DNA of 64,000 nucleotides from Ferroacidibacillus organovorans (GTDB lineage: Bacteria; Bacillota; Bacilli; Alicyclobacillales; SLC66). The notes under the pieces are model-generated. The model was not told the DNA's origin. It saw only the letters and a list, made by a program, of their open reading frames with translations, and searched no databases. The stretch lies in assembly GCF_001642725.1 (NCBI RefSeq), contig NZ_LSUQ01000001.1, positions 62,001 through 126,000 on the forward strand, read 5' to 3'. Each line of letters starts with the position of its first letter. The first letter of the stretch is position 1. Of the stretch, positions 25,059-35,700 are shown piece by piece. The translations under genes and the position numbers were made by a program.

Positions 25059-27446
25059 ATGATATCGATTAAACGCGCCGCAGTGCTTGGCTCTGGAGTC
25101 ATGGGAGCGGCCATCGCGGGTCATCTTGCAAACGTTGGAATACCGAGTCTTCTTCTCGATATTGTGCCTGCAGCGTTGCTTCCTGAAGAGGAAAAGAAAG
25201 GGCTTTCACTCTCGGATAAACGTGTAAGGAATCGCTATGCCGATCGAGCCCTCGCCAATCTACTCAAAGCAAAACCGGCGCCTCTCTATACGAAGGAGCA
25301 GGTGAAGCACATAGAAACAGGAAATTTTGAAGATGACTTTAAGCGTATTGAAGAGTGTGACTGGATCATTGAAGTTGTTGTTGAAAATCTGGCAATAAAA
25401 AAACAGGTTTTAGAGCGCGTTGACGCATTTCGAAGGCAGGGTTCGGTCGTCAGTTCAAATACGTCTGGCGTGTCCATAGAAGCAATGGCGGCTGAACTTT
25501 CTGCGGATTTCCAGAAGAACTTCCTCGGCACGCATTTTTTCAATCCCCCCCGCTATATGAAACTTATTGAGTTGATCCCAACTGCGAACACCGACCCAGC
25601 TGTCGTAGCGGCGATGGAGACATTCTGCTCGCGTGTTTTGGGAAAGGGCGTGGTCATTGCGAAAGACACGCCGAATTTTATCGCGAACCGCATCGGAACG
25701 TTCGGTTTGCTTGTGACACTAAGAGAGATGGCAAAGACAGGGTTTGGCGTCGATGAAGTTGACACGTTGACAGGACCAGTGATGGGGCGCCCTAAAAGCG
25801 CCACATTTCGCACGCTCGATCTTGTTGGCTTGGATACGTTTGTTCACGTTGCGAAAAACGTATTGGAAAACTCTACAGATGAACGCGAGCGTGACGTATT
25901 TACCGTTCCTACTGCACTCTTAGAAATGGTCGCAAAAGGATATCTCGGCGACAAAAGCGGTCAAGGTTTTTTTAAAAAACAAAGAGGAGCGAATGGAACA
26001 GAGATTCTCGCCATTGAGCTTTCCGATCTATCCTATCGCGCGCGACGGAAACTTCGCTCCGCTTCGTTTGACGCTGCGAAAACTGCAGCAACCTTGTCAG
26101 AAAAGCTCTGCGCGCTTGCTTATGGAAAGGATAAGGCAGCGTCCTTTATCTGGAGTGTGCTGAAACAAGTACTGATTTATAGCGCCTCTCTCGTAGGTGT
26201 TATTGCAGACGATATCGCAGCGATTGACAACGCCATGAAGTGGGGCTTTAACTGGGAGTTTGGACCTTTTGAAACATGGGACGCGCTCGGACTTGCGCAT
26301 TCGGTAAAACGAATGACAGATGAAGGAGAAAATGTCCCGTCGTTTGTTCTCGAAATGGCCGAAAAGGGGCAGTCCTTTTATCTGAGAGACAACGGTGTCA
26401 CATCCTTTCATACTCGCACAGGATATCAAAAGCTAGAACAGGGGGTACACGTTAATCTTGCTGCACTAAAAGCGCAAGGGCGGGAAATTTTCAGCAATCA
26501 GGGCGCGACGCTGCTTGATCTTGGGGATGACGTGGCTTGCCTGCACTTTCACTCTTTAAAACAGGCGATTGGCGGAGATATGGTTTCTATGATGATGCGC
26601 TCCGCTGACGAAGTAGAAAAAAATTATCGCGCACTGGTCATCGGGGCTAATGCGACTAATTTTTGTGTGGGTGCCAATATCATGATGATGTTGGCGGAGG
26701 CGCAGGACGAAAACTGGGATGAGATCGATCTGGCAATCCGGCAGTTTCAGAATGCGACATCGCGCATGAAGTTTATGAAACGCCCCGTCGTCGTCGCGCC
26801 ATACGGGCTGACACTTGGAGGCGGCGCAGAAATAGCGCTTTCAGGTTCTGCGATTCAAGCGGCGGGTGAAACGTACCTCGGGCTTGTTGAGACAGGGATC
26901 GGTTTGATCCCGGGCGGTGGCGGAAACAAGGAATTGTTGATGCGCGTGATGGAAAACGTGCCCGATCTTCCGGATGTCCCACTGCTTCCGTTTGTACAGA
27001 AAGCGTTTGAGACGATTGCGCTTGCCAAAGTTTCGTCATCCGCGCTCGACGCAAAGTCGCTCGGTTTTCTAACGGAGCGTGATCGTGTCACGGTTGGACA
27101 GGATTTTCTCTTGTCTGATGCAAAGCAGCGCGCGCTTGAATTAGCCATTGAATTTGTCCCTAAAAAACCTGCTCACGTTCGCGTGGCGGGTGAGAATGGG
27201 GCGGCAGCACTTACCGTAGGCGTATATGGAATGAAGCGAAGTGGCTACATTTCAGATCATGATGAGAAAGTGGCCAAACAGTTGATCCGTGTTTTAACAG
27301 GGGGGCAGGTTCAGTCTGGCACGCTTATGTCTGAACAGTCGCTGCTCGATTTAGAGCGGGAAGCATTCTTGTCACTGCTGGGAGAGGCCAAAACTCAAGC
27401 GCGGATGCAGCATATGCTGCAGACCGGTAAACCGCTTCGCAATTAG
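25059..27446 (+). CDS. fadN: 3-hydroxyacyl-CoA dehydrogenase / enoyl-CoA hydratase fusion
   Basis: The multifunctional beta-oxidation enzyme, 795 residues. The N-terminal NAD-binding Rossmann fold is VLGSGVMGAAIAGHLA; NTSGVSIE and GTHFFNPPRYMKLIE are HAD hallmarks. The C-terminal half is a crotonase domain with GGGAEIALSG and GLIPGGGGNKELL oxyanion-hole and catalytic segments. This domain order (HAD first) is that of Bacillus FadN rather than E. coli FadB. The ATG at 25059 has a textbook AAGGAGGTTGAT; the upstream ATG at 25026 lies in the promoter region. First gene of the fadN-fadA-fadE operon. Confidence 0.93.
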   Translation: MISIKRAAVLGSGVMGAAIAGHLANVGIPSLLLDIVPAALLPEEEKKGLSLSDKRVRNRYADRALANLLKAKPAPLYTKEQVKHIETGNFEDDFKRIEECDWIIEVVVENLAIKKQVLERVDAFRRQGSVVSSNTSGVSIEAMAAELSADFQKNFLGTHFFNPPRYMKLIELIPTANTDPAVVAAMETFCSRVLGKGVVIAKDTPNFIANRIGTFGLLVTLREMAKTGFGVDEVDTLTGPVMGRPKSATFRTLDLVGLDTFVHVAKNVLENSTDERERDVFTVPTALLEMVAKGYLGDKSGQGFFKKQRGANGTEILAIELSDLSYRARRKLRSASFDAAKTAATLSEKLCALAYGKDKAASFIWSVLKQVLIYSASLVGVIADDIAAIDNAMKWGFNWEFGPFETWDALGLAHSVKRMTDEGENVPSFVLEMAEKGQSFYLRDNGVTSFHTRTGYQKLEQGVHVNLAALKAQGREIFSNQGATLLDLGDDVACLHFHSLKQAIGGDMVSMMMRSADEVEKNYRALVIGANATNFCVGANIMMMLAEAQDENWDEIDLAIRQFQNATSRMKFMKRPVVVAPYGLTLGGGAEIALSGSAIQAAGETYLGLVETGIGLIPGGGGNKELLMRVMENVPDLPDVPLLPFVQKAFETIALAKVSSSALDAKSLGFLTERDRVTVGQDFLLSDAKQRALELAIEFVPKKPAHVRVAGENGAAALTVGVYGMKRSGYISDHDEKVAKQLIRVLTGGQVQSGTLMSEQSLLDLEREAFLSLLGEAKTQARMQHMLQTGKPLRN

Positions 27447-27472
27447 AGATTTTTGGAAGAGGAGGAATTCGC

Positions 27473-28648
27473 GTGAATGAGGCAGTTATTGTTGCGGGAG
27501 CGCGCAGTGCGATTGGCCGCTCGGGCAGGGGATCCCTGCGGCATACGCGACCGGATGAGTTTGGGTCGGCAGTATTGAAGGAAATGCTCTCTCGAGTCGC
27601 ATTCGACCCGGCAGAGATTGAAGATATAATTTTGGGGTGCGCCACACCGGAAGCTGAGCAAGGAATGAATATGGCGCGTATCGTTGGACTTCGCGCGGGG
27701 CTTCCGACTAATGTGGCGGGGATGACGATCAATCGTTTTTGCAGTTCTGGTCTTCAATCGATTGCACTTGCGGCGCAAGGTATTTTGGCAGGAACGTATG
27801 ATGCGGTCGTGGCAGGTGGCGTAGAGAGCATGAGTCGTTTGCCGATGGGCGGGTATAATCTATCGCCCAATCCATATCTGGCAGAAAACTTCCCTGACGC
27901 TTACATCTCTATGGGTCATACGGCAGAAGAAGTAGCCCGGCGTTTTGGCGTCTCTCGGGAAGATCAGGATGCATTTGCGCTGCGGAGTCATCGTTTGGCG
28001 GCGGCCGCCAATGATGAAGGGAAACTTGACGCACAGATTGTCCCGTTACAGGTCTCGGTACAAGAGACGGACGAGGATGGGCGAACGGCAACCCGCTCCT
28101 TCACGTTCTCACGTGATGAGGGAATCCGCAGAGAGACGACGCTTGATGCGCTTGCCAAGTTGAAGCCGGCCTTTTCGTTAAATGGATCGGTAACTGCGGG
28201 AAACTCGTCGCAGACGAGTGACGGAGCGGCGGCTGTGCTTATGATGTCAGCGAAGCGCGCGGCGCGGGAAGGGTTAAATCCGATTGGTGTATTCCGCTCC
28301 TTCGCGGTAGCTGGCGTCGACCCGGATATCATGGGGGTTGGACCCGTCGCGGCTGTTCCTAAAGCGCTTGAGAAGGCGGGATTATCGCTTGCAGAGATTG
28401 ATTTGATTGAATTGAATGAAGCATTTGCCGCACAGGCTGTACAGGTGATTCGCGCACTCGGGATGAATGAAGAGATTGTGAATGTGAATGGCGGCGCGAT
28501 TGCGATCGGACATCCGCTCGGCTGTACAGGTACGCGACAAACCGTCGATTTACTTGAGGAGCTAAAGCGTCAGAAAAAGCGTTATGGACTTGTCACGATG
28601 TGTATCGGCGGTGGCATGGGGGCGGCTGGCGTCATTGAGAGAGTGTAA
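27473..28648 (+). CDS. fadA: acetyl-CoA C-acyltransferase (3-ketoacyl-CoA thiolase)
   Basis: Performs the final thiolytic step of beta-oxidation. It has 391 residues. The nucleophilic Cys near residue 90 is in NRFCSSGLQS, the His in GGAIAIGHPLGCTG, and the second Cys in CIGGGMGAAG. It starts with GTG at 27473 after GAGGAGGAA. It lies 26 bases after fadN and 45 before fadE. Confidence 0.94.
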   Translation: MNEAVIVAGARSAIGRSGRGSLRHTRPDEFGSAVLKEMLSRVAFDPAEIEDIILGCATPEAEQGMNMARIVGLRAGLPTNVAGMTINRFCSSGLQSIALAAQGILAGTYDAVVAGGVESMSRLPMGGYNLSPNPYLAENFPDAYISMGHTAEEVARRFGVSREDQDAFALRSHRLAAAANDEGKLDAQIVPLQVSVQETDEDGRTATRSFTFSRDEGIRRETTLDALAKLKPAFSLNGSVTAGNSSQTSDGAAAVLMMSAKRAAREGLNPIGVFRSFAVAGVDPDIMGVGPVAAVPKALEKAGLSLAEIDLIELNEAFAAQAVQVIRALGMNEEIVNVNGGAIAIGHPLGCTGTRQTVDLLEELKRQKKRYGLVTMCIGGGMGAAGVIERV

Positions 28649-28693
28649 TTGGATGCGCTTGAAACTGTGGAGAATGTGGGAGGAGAATTGAAC

Positions 28694-30472
28694 ATGGAAG
28701 AGACAAATAAAAGAGAAATTGGCGCAGCGTTCTTTGTGGAAGAAAGTGACTATAACCTGTTGTTCACGCCTGAAGATTTTAGCGATGAGCATCGCATGAT
28801 CGCAAAAACGACAGCTGATTTTGTGAACGGGGAGGTCGTACCAGTCAGTGAACAACTTGAGCACCAAGATTGGGAACTTACGAAAAGGCTCTTGCAAAAG
28901 GCAGGGGAACTTGGTTTGCTGGCGGCGGATGTTCCGGAGAGCTTCGATGGGTTGGGATTAGACAAGGTGAGCTCTTCGCTGATCGGCGAGTATATGACGC
29001 GCGGCGGTTCATTTGCACTTTCACACGGTGCGCATGTAGGGATTGGGACACTTCCCATTGTATATTTTGGCACGGATGAACAGAAGAAAAAATATCTTCC
29101 TGACTTGGCTGCGGGCAAAAAATTTGCTGCGTATGCGTTAACGGAGCCGGGGTCTGGCTCGGATGCACTCGGCGCGCGAACCACTGCAAGGCTGTCTGAT
29201 GACGGCAAGCATTACATTTTAAACGGCCAAAAGCAGTATATTACGAACTCAGCGTTCGCTGATTTGTTTGTCGTCTACGCAAAAATCGATGGTGACAAGT
29301 TTTCAGCTTTTATCGTGGAGCGCAATTATCCTGGTGTTAGCACTGGCCTTGAAGAGAAGAAGATGGGAATCAAAGCGTCGTCGACGCGCCCCCTAATTCT
29401 TGAAGATGTTCACGTTCCAGTTGAAAATTTACTGGGTGAAGTGGGTAAAGGGCATGTGATCGCTTTTAACATTCTAAACATCGGACGCTATAAATTGGCG
29501 GTTGGCTGCGTCGGCGGAAGTAAGGAGGCGCTTCAAACGGCTGTCGCATACGCCAAGACACGGGAGCAGTTTAAACGGCCAATCGCATCATTCCCATTGA
29601 TTGGTGGGAAAATTTCGGATATGGCAGCGCGAACGTTTGTTGCGGAATCGATCGCCTATCGCACGACGGGCGCAATTGACGCGGCACTCTCGGCGTCTGA
29701 CCTGACGGGCGCGGACGCTGGACGCGTCGCTGCAAAAGCGATTGAGGAGTTTGCGATTGAGTGTTCGATCAACAAAGTGTTTGGCTCAGAGGTTCTCGAT
29801 TTCGTCGTTGATGAAGGGGTCCAGATTCACGGAGGTGCCGGTTTTATCCAGGATTATCCGATCGAGCGGATGTATCGCGATTCTCGTATCAATCGAATTT
29901 TTGAGGGAACAAATGAGATTAATCGCTTGCTCGTTCCGGGGACGCTTATGCGAAAAGCTCTGAAAGGTGAAGTTGCGCTCTTACAGGCTGCGACGAAAGT
30001 ACAAGGCGAGATGATGTCGACGCTGGAACTGCCTGATGAGGATGTTGAACTTGGCGCAGAAACGTATGCAACAAAGATGACCAGGAAGATTTTTTTGATG
30101 GTTGGCGGAATGGCCGTGCAGAAATACGGGCAAGCGCTTGATCGCGAACAAGAGGTACTGGCGAATCTTGCAGATCTCGGCATTGCACTCTATTCGATGG
30201 AGAGCGCATTGCTTCGCGCGAAAAAAACGGCGGTAAATGGCGGAGCCCGCGCAGCGTTACAGGCAAATTATGTGAAACTTTTTGTGGCAGAGACGTTCCC
30301 ACGTGTTGAGGCTATTGCACGCGACACACTGGCTGCCATGGAAGAGGGGGATGCTCTAAAGACGGCGCTCACCCTCCTGAAAAAATTGACTCGATACACA
30401 CCTAAAAATACAGTGGCGCTTAAACGCGCGATAGCAAAAGAAACGATCGAGGCGGGACGCTATCTCGCATAA
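28694..30472 (+). CDS. fadE: acyl-CoA dehydrogenase
   Basis: A flavoprotein for the first beta-oxidation step. At 592 residues it is of the long FadE type of Bacilli, with about 200 residues beyond the usual ACAD core. Signatures are YALTEPGSGSDALG (FAD and substrate loop) and QIHGGAGFIQDYPIERMYRDSRINRIFEGTNEI broken over residues 390-425, which carries the catalytic Glu region. The ATG at 28694 follows GGGAGGAGAA. The last gene of the operon; a bidirectional terminator follows. Confidence 0.94.
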   Translation: MEETNKREIGAAFFVEESDYNLLFTPEDFSDEHRMIAKTTADFVNGEVVPVSEQLEHQDWELTKRLLQKAGELGLLAADVPESFDGLGLDKVSSSLIGEYMTRGGSFALSHGAHVGIGTLPIVYFGTDEQKKKYLPDLAAGKKFAAYALTEPGSGSDALGARTTARLSDDGKHYILNGQKQYITNSAFADLFVVYAKIDGDKFSAFIVERNYPGVSTGLEEKKMGIKASSTRPLILEDVHVPVENLLGEVGKGHVIAFNILNIGRYKLAVGCVGGSKEALQTAVAYAKTREQFKRPIASFPLIGGKISDMAARTFVAESIAYRTTGAIDAALSASDLTGADAGRVAAKAIEEFAIECSINKVFGSEVLDFVVDEGVQIHGGAGFIQDYPIERMYRDSRINRIFEGTNEINRLLVPGTLMRKALKGEVALLQAATKVQGEMMSTLELPDEDVELGAETYATKMTRKIFLMVGGMAVQKYGQALDREQEVLANLADLGIALYSMESALLRAKKTAVNGGARAALQANYVKLFVAETFPRVEAIARDTLAAMEEGDALKTALTLLKKLTRYTPKNTVALKRAIAKETIEAGRYLA

Positions 30473-30503
30473 ACGATGTAAGTGAATAGGATAGACGGAG
30501 GAC

Positions 30504-30538
30504 AAAAGCCCGCAGCGTTTCTGACGCCGCGGGCTTTT
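30504..30538. terminator. bidirectional terminator between fadE and the LysM-3D gene
   Basis: AAAAGCCCGC (30504-30513) and GCGGGCTTTT (30528-30537) make a stem with T-runs on both strands, serving convergent genes. Confidence 0.9.
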
Positions 30539-30553
30539 ACGAGTGAGAATGGG

Positions 30554-31414
30554 TTAGATGACATGCTCTGCAGAAAGGAAAGCGGGACGCCAGACAGATT
30601 GAATGAGAATGATATCCGCCGCGTCAAGAATGTTTGGCGCGTGGAAGAGGCGCGGCGAATGCGCGGGGAGAACCATGTGGTGATTGTGTAACGGGTGAGT
30701 GTGTGAAGTAAAAAAAGTGACTGCACGTTTATGTCGCGCATAGGTACGTTGTATAATACGTCTGTCATACGCGTGACCATGCATGTATGGGTGTGCATTG
30801 GCGCGAAGAATTCCTTTCATCATCGAACGCATGGAGTAAGGAAGGACATAAACAATCTGGTTTCTTTTTCGTCCAAATTGAAGCGCGGTGTTTTCGCTGC
30901 GAAAAAATACATCAATGTGAGTGCCTGTAATGGCGCCTCCCGTATCGTCAGCGATGCGAAACCCTACACCTGGGATGTAGAGAACGGAGCCGTATGGGAT
31001 CACATTTGGGTCGACAGCGACCGTAATTCCTTGAATGGTCGTGTCACCTGTGGCAGTCACTCCGTATGACGGGGTTCCTGGGTGCTTTCCGGTGGATGCA
31101 AAGCCATCTGTGTATGCTGTTAATGTGCTCACAATGGCTCGCGTGCCAGACGGCGCGAAGGGAAGCGTTTGCGGAATCTGTAACTGTTGTCCTGTTTGAA
31201 TGAGATTAGGATGATTGATCCGATTCAGCTTCACAAGTGTCTCGACAGACGTTTTAAAGCGCTTTGCGATCGTTTGGAGTGTATTGCCTGGTTGAATGCG
31301 GTATACAATCACGGCAGTTGGTTGCGTGTGCGTGTGAATCTGCGAAGTTTGAAGTGAGGTATTCGCCTGTGTCATCATTGCGACAGACGCGATCCACCCG
31401 ATGATCCGTCTCAT
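30554..31414 (-). CDS. secreted LysM and 3D-domain cell-wall protein
   Basis: 286 residues. A signal peptide (IIGWIASVAMMTQA) is followed by one LysM repeat (YRIQPGNTLQTIAKRF... LQIPQ) near 38-83. A 3D (Sps/MltA-like) domain with three conserved Asp residues follows near 95-190: TAYTDG, AVDPNVIPYGSVLYI, ADDTGGAITGTHIDVF. Such proteins bind and cut peptidoglycan glycan strands. After the 3D domain there is an unusual tail of about 95 residues rich in His and Arg (HPYMHGHAYDRR, HTHPLHNHH), which most relatives lack. The SD is AGGAGAG before 31414. Confidence 0.85.
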   Translation of the reverse strand: MRRIIGWIASVAMMTQANTSLQTSQIHTHTQPTAVIVYRIQPGNTLQTIAKRFKTSVETLVKLNRINHPNLIQTGQQLQIPQTLPFAPSGTRAIVSTLTAYTDGFASTGKHPGTPSYGVTATGDTTIQGITVAVDPNVIPYGSVLYIPGVGFRIADDTGGAITGTHIDVFFRSENTALQFGRKRNQIVYVLPYSMRSMMKGILRANAHPYMHGHAYDRRIIQRTYARHKRAVTFFTSHTHPLHNHHMVLPAHSPRLFHAPNILDAADIILIQSVWRPAFLSAEHVI

Positions 31415-31506
31415 ACATCTCTCTCCTAGTTTATGACGTTAGCTATAGACTTGCCAAGAATGGCGAGAGTTAAACAGCCAAATCTGAAAATGAAATTTAG
31501 GAGTGT

Positions 31507-31896
31507 ATGGTGTTGATCAAGCTGATCGGATTTCTCATTGTCATAGCGGTCGTCATCTATCTCTTTTCGCTGCGCAGGCGTAAAGGTGATTTTTCGTTTC
31601 GCATAAGAAAAGTAAAGCGTCACGTGTCAGATCTGCTGTCACTCTCGATCAAATTGCGGACGGAGGCTGAGTTTGCCGCACTTGAGCGTCCTGATGAGAT
31701 AAAGCAAGTGGTTCACTGGCTTGACGAGTGCAGTGGTCCTCTCGTCGAAATAAAAGAGGCGCTCGATCGCTTAGAGCAGCGCGCCAAATCGTGGACGGAT
31801 GCATCTGATCTGTATGTGGATATCGGGATCCAGGAAGAGGCGTTGGAAAAAATTCAACCGCTGCTTATGAAAGCGAAACAAACACTCGGCGCATAA
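31507..31896 (+). CDS. small membrane-anchored coiled-coil protein, unrecognised
   Basis: 129 residues: one N-terminal membrane helix (about residues 4-22), a positive stop-transfer cluster (RRRKGD), then a charged, mostly helical cytoplasmic domain with heptad-like Leu/Ile spacing to residue 125. I do not recognise a family. Start codons ATG 31507, GTG 31510 and TTG 31513 are adjacent, with TAGGAG upstream; the later ones fit spacing better. It lies between divergently read cell-wall and regulator genes, giving no functional clue. Confidence 0.7.
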   Translation: MVLIKLIGFLIVIAVVIYLFSLRRRKGDFSFRIRKVKRHVSDLLSLSIKLRTEAEFAALERPDEIKQVVHWLDECSGPLVEIKEALDRLEQRAKSWTDASDLYVDIGIQEEALEKIQPLLMKAKQTLGA

Positions 31897-31962
31897 ACAC
31901 GCGTTTTGGCTATGAAACTTCGTCATCTGTACTCAGCCTTCTCCTTGTGTGCTAGAATAGAT

Positions 31963-31982
31963 TTGACTGAGCGCTCGCTCAA
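31963..31982 (+). promoter_or_regulatory. TetR-type operator before the tetR-icmF unit
   Basis: TTGACTGAGCGCTCGCTCAA is a palindrome (TTGAnYGAGCGCTCRnTCAA) of the class bound by fatty-acid and CoA-related TetR regulators. It begins five bases after a -10-like TAGAAT (31953-31958), so it would cover the transcription start. This suggests autoregulation by the TetR protein encoded 26 bases downstream. Confidence 0.65.
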
Positions 31983-32008
31983 GAACCTTATTCTCGGGAG
32001 TTGGTACA

Positions 32009-32635
32009 GTGTCCATTCATAAAATTGCCACGCCCGTAAAGGATCTCGAGTTAGTTCGAGTGCGGCGGGAACAGATTGTCAATGCGGCGACTACGCTTTT
32101 CTTAAAAAAGGGATATCACCGCACAACGACGCGCGAAATTGCCAGGGAAAGTGGGTTGGGTACGGGTACGCTTTATGAGTACATCGGATCCAAAGAAGAC
32201 ATCCTCCTTTTGGTGTGTGACATGATTCACTCACAAGTGGAGGTAAAACTTCATGCAACAACGCCGAACGGAATGACCATGGCCGAAGCGTTTCCGGGTC
32301 TTCTGAAAAATTTCTTTCATGCGATTGATGACGTGCAAGATCTCGTTGTTTTGATTTATCAAGAGACGCGCTCGTTGCCAAAAGACTACATGCGTGCGGT
32401 GCTGGCTCGTGAACAAGGCATTAGCGACTATTTTGCAAAACTTTTGCAGCGCGGCATTGAGGATGGTTCATTTACACTCGCGCGTGAGCTTGTGATGCTG
32501 ATGGCACACAACATCACAGTGCTCGGACAGATGTGGGCGTTTCGCAGATGGTCGATTCATCGCTCGTATACGTTGGATACTTTCACTGAAACACAAACTT
32601 CACTCATCATGCGGGAACTGTGTTCGGCGACATAG
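32009..32635 (+). CDS. TetR/FadR-family transcriptional regulator
   Basis: 208 residues. The N-terminal helix-turn-helix is clear: IVNAATTLFLKKGYHRTTTREIARESGLGTGTLYEYIGSKEDIL. The C-terminal half is a ligand domain, probably for acyl-CoA given the neighbours. It starts with GTG at 32009 after GGGAG. It stands directly before icmF and may repress that gene and the fad operon; both units have related palindromes. Ligand and targets are inferred from context only. Confidence 0.9.
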   Translation: MSIHKIATPVKDLELVRVRREQIVNAATTLFLKKGYHRTTTREIARESGLGTGTLYEYIGSKEDILLLVCDMIHSQVEVKLHATTPNGMTMAEAFPGLLKNFFHAIDDVQDLVVLIYQETRSLPKDYMRAVLAREQGISDYFAKLLQRGIEDGSFTLARELVMLMAHNITVLGQMWAFRRWSIHRSYTLDTFTETQTSLIMRELCSAT

Positions 32636-32715
32636 GTGTCGTCACAGTTGGGGTCGTATCGACCTACTGTTAGGTCGCGTGAGTTGACTCGACGAGAAGC
32701 GAGGAGAGATTCGCT

Positions 32716-35700
32716 GTGGAGATGCAGACCATGAATGAAAAGCCGTATTTTCCGAAACACCATGTGCGCTTCGTGACAGCCTCAAGCCTGTTTGACGGAC
32801 ATGATGCTTCCATTAATATCATGCGCAGGATTCTACAGGCAAGCGGAGTTGAAGTGATCCATCTCGGACACAATCGGTCGGTGGCGGATGTCGTGAAAGC
32901 GGCGATTGAAGAGGATGCTCAAGCGATTGCCATCAGCTCCTATCAAGGAGGACACGTTGAATACTTTCGCTACATGATCGATCTTTTAAACTCGCTTGGC
33001 GCCTCCCATATCCATGTTTTTGGCGGCGGCGGCGGCGTGATCGTTAAGCGTGAGATCGATGCATTGCACGACTATGGCGTCGCGCGCATTTATTCCCCTG
33101 AAGACGGAAGGATGCTTGGGCTTCAGGGGATGATCAATGAGATGATTCGTATCAGCGACCACGATACTCCGCGTCATCGCGCGCTAAAATGGGTGGAAGA
33201 AGGCGCTTCTGGAAATCTGGTCTGGAATCATCAAGATGTAGCAGAATGGATCACACAAGTCGAAGATCGCGTGTCAGGCGCAGTGTTTAAATCCCTCCTG
33301 TCAAAAATCAGAAAGGAAGATGCGCAGGATGATTCGGCGCGTATTCCGGTGGTTGGCCTAACCGGCACAGGGGGTTCCGGTAAAAGTTCCTTGACCGATG
33401 AACTGACACGACGCTTTCTTACCTATTTTCCGTCAAAGAGGATCGCCATTCTGTCGGTGGACCCTACGCGCCAAAAAACAGGTGGAGCACTTCTTGGGGA
33501 CCGCATTCGTATGAACGCGATCGATCATCCGAACGTGTATATGCGATCCTTTGCTACACGCACCTCAAACTCTGAGATCTCGCTCGCGCTCAGTGACGCC
33601 ATTGACGTGTGCCGCGCTGCCCAATTTGACATCATTCTCGTTGAAACGAGCGGCATTGGACAAGGGGACGCCGCCATCGTCTCGCTTTGTGACATAAGCA
33701 TCTATGTGATGACATCAGAATTTGGAGCGCCCTCACAGCTCGAAAAAATTGACATGCTCGATTATGCCGATTTTATCGCGATCAACAAATTTGACCGTCG
33801 CGGATCGATGGACGCTTTGCGTGATGTGCGAAAGCAGTTGCAGCGCAATCGCGGGTGGTTTGAGCGTGACCTAGAGTCGCTACCTGTGTATGGGACCATG
33901 GCGAGCTCATACCGTGATGAAGGCGTCCAGAAGCTGTTCTATGACTTGACGGATGAAATTGCCGTCCGCTTTGACGCATCGTTTACCGTCAAGGACCGAG
34001 TGACGGTGAACACGATGTCTCGGCACGCCATCCTTTCGACGGATCGTCAGGCTTATTTGTTTGACGTGGTCAAAACGATCAAACAGTACAAGGCGAACAC
34101 CGAGAAGTTTGCAGATGCGGCAACCGCATGGTTTCAGATTGAAGGTGCGCGAAAGCGCCTTGGCCATCTGCTCGATGATGCGGCGATTCGCGTTCTAGAG
34201 GGACAAAGCGAAGCACTGCGCGACACGCTTCCTCGCCAGCTTGTGACGCAAATTGAAGAGATCCCCTCGCTTTTGGAGCGATATACTCAAGATGAGTACG
34301 TGACGATCATTCGCGAACGCGAGATTCGCACACCGCTGTTTGTGCGCTCGCTCTCTAACACGCGCATCCCTAAAGTGGCGCTTCCGTCTTTTCGCGACTA
34401 CGGGGATTGGGTGCGCTTTTTGCGTGCGGAGAATGTGCCAGGGGCATTTCCATTTACGGCAGGCGTTTTTCCGCTGAAGCGAACAGAGGAAGAACCGCGC
34501 CGCCAATTTGCGGGTGAAGGGACGCCTGAGCGAACGAATCGTCGGTTCCACTACCTCTCTCAGAATGACACTGCCAAGCGGCTGTCGACCGCGTTTGACA
34601 GCGTGACGCTCTATGGTGAGGATCCCGCTGAGCGTCCTGATATCTATGGAAAAATTGGTGAGAGTGGCGTGAGCGTCTGTACGCTCGATGATATGGACCA
34701 GCTCTTTGACGGTTTTGACTTGACGCATCCGTCCACCTCCGTTTCGATGACGATCAACGGACCTGCCCCGATTCTGCTCGCTATGTTTTTTAACACGGCG
34801 ATTCGACAGCAGGAGGCAGTGTTTGAGCAACGCGAAGGTCGTCAGCCTACGGAACTTGAAAAAGAAGAGCTGAAATGGGCGACACTGCGTCACGTACGGG
34901 GCACGGTTCAAGCGGACATTTTGAAAGAGGATCAAGGTCAGAATACGTGCATTTTTTCCACCGATTTTGCGCTTCGGATGATGGGGGATATACAACAGTA
35001 TTTTGTGGATCATGCTATTACTAACTACTATTCTGTATCAATCAGCGGTTATCACATCGCAGAGGCAGGAGCCAATCCGATTTCCCAACTCGCGTTTACG
35101 CTGTCCAACGCCTTCACGTATGTGGAGTATTATCTGAGTCGCGGTATGAAGATTGATGACTTTGCGGCAAATCTCTCCTTTTTCTTCAGCAATGGGATGG
35201 ATCCTGAATACACCGTCATGGGGCGTGTCGCGCGTCGTATCTGGGCAATTGCCATGCGCGATCTCTACGGTGGATCGGAACGCAGTCAAAAGCTTAAATA
35301 TCACATTCAGACGTCCGGGAGGTCGCTGCACGCGCAGGAAATCGATTTTAACGATATCCGAACGACGCTTCAGGCGCTTCTTGCCATTTATGACAATTGC
35401 AATTCGCTGCACACAAACGCTTACGATGAAGCGATCACCACCCCCACAGAAGAGAGTGTGCGGCGAGCGATGGCGATTCAGATGATCATCAACCGCGAGT
35501 TCGGGCTCACGATGAATGAGAACCCGCTGCAAGGCTCGTATCTCGTCGAACAACTGACCGATCTCGTGGAAGAGGCGGTGCTCGCTGAATTTCTGAGAAT
35601 AAATGACCGCGGCGGCGTTCTTGGCGCCATGGAGACACAGTACCAACGAGGAAAAATACAGGAAGAGTCGCTGGAGTACGAAATGCAAAAGCACTCAGGA

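Noticed and set aside
27325-28332. Long minus-strand frames inside fadA
   Set aside because: Shadow frames of the thiolase gene; no SD or family motif.
34195-35694. Minus-strand frames of over 200 codons inside icmF
   Set aside because: They overlap fully with the well-supported mutase gene and contain no recognisable domain.
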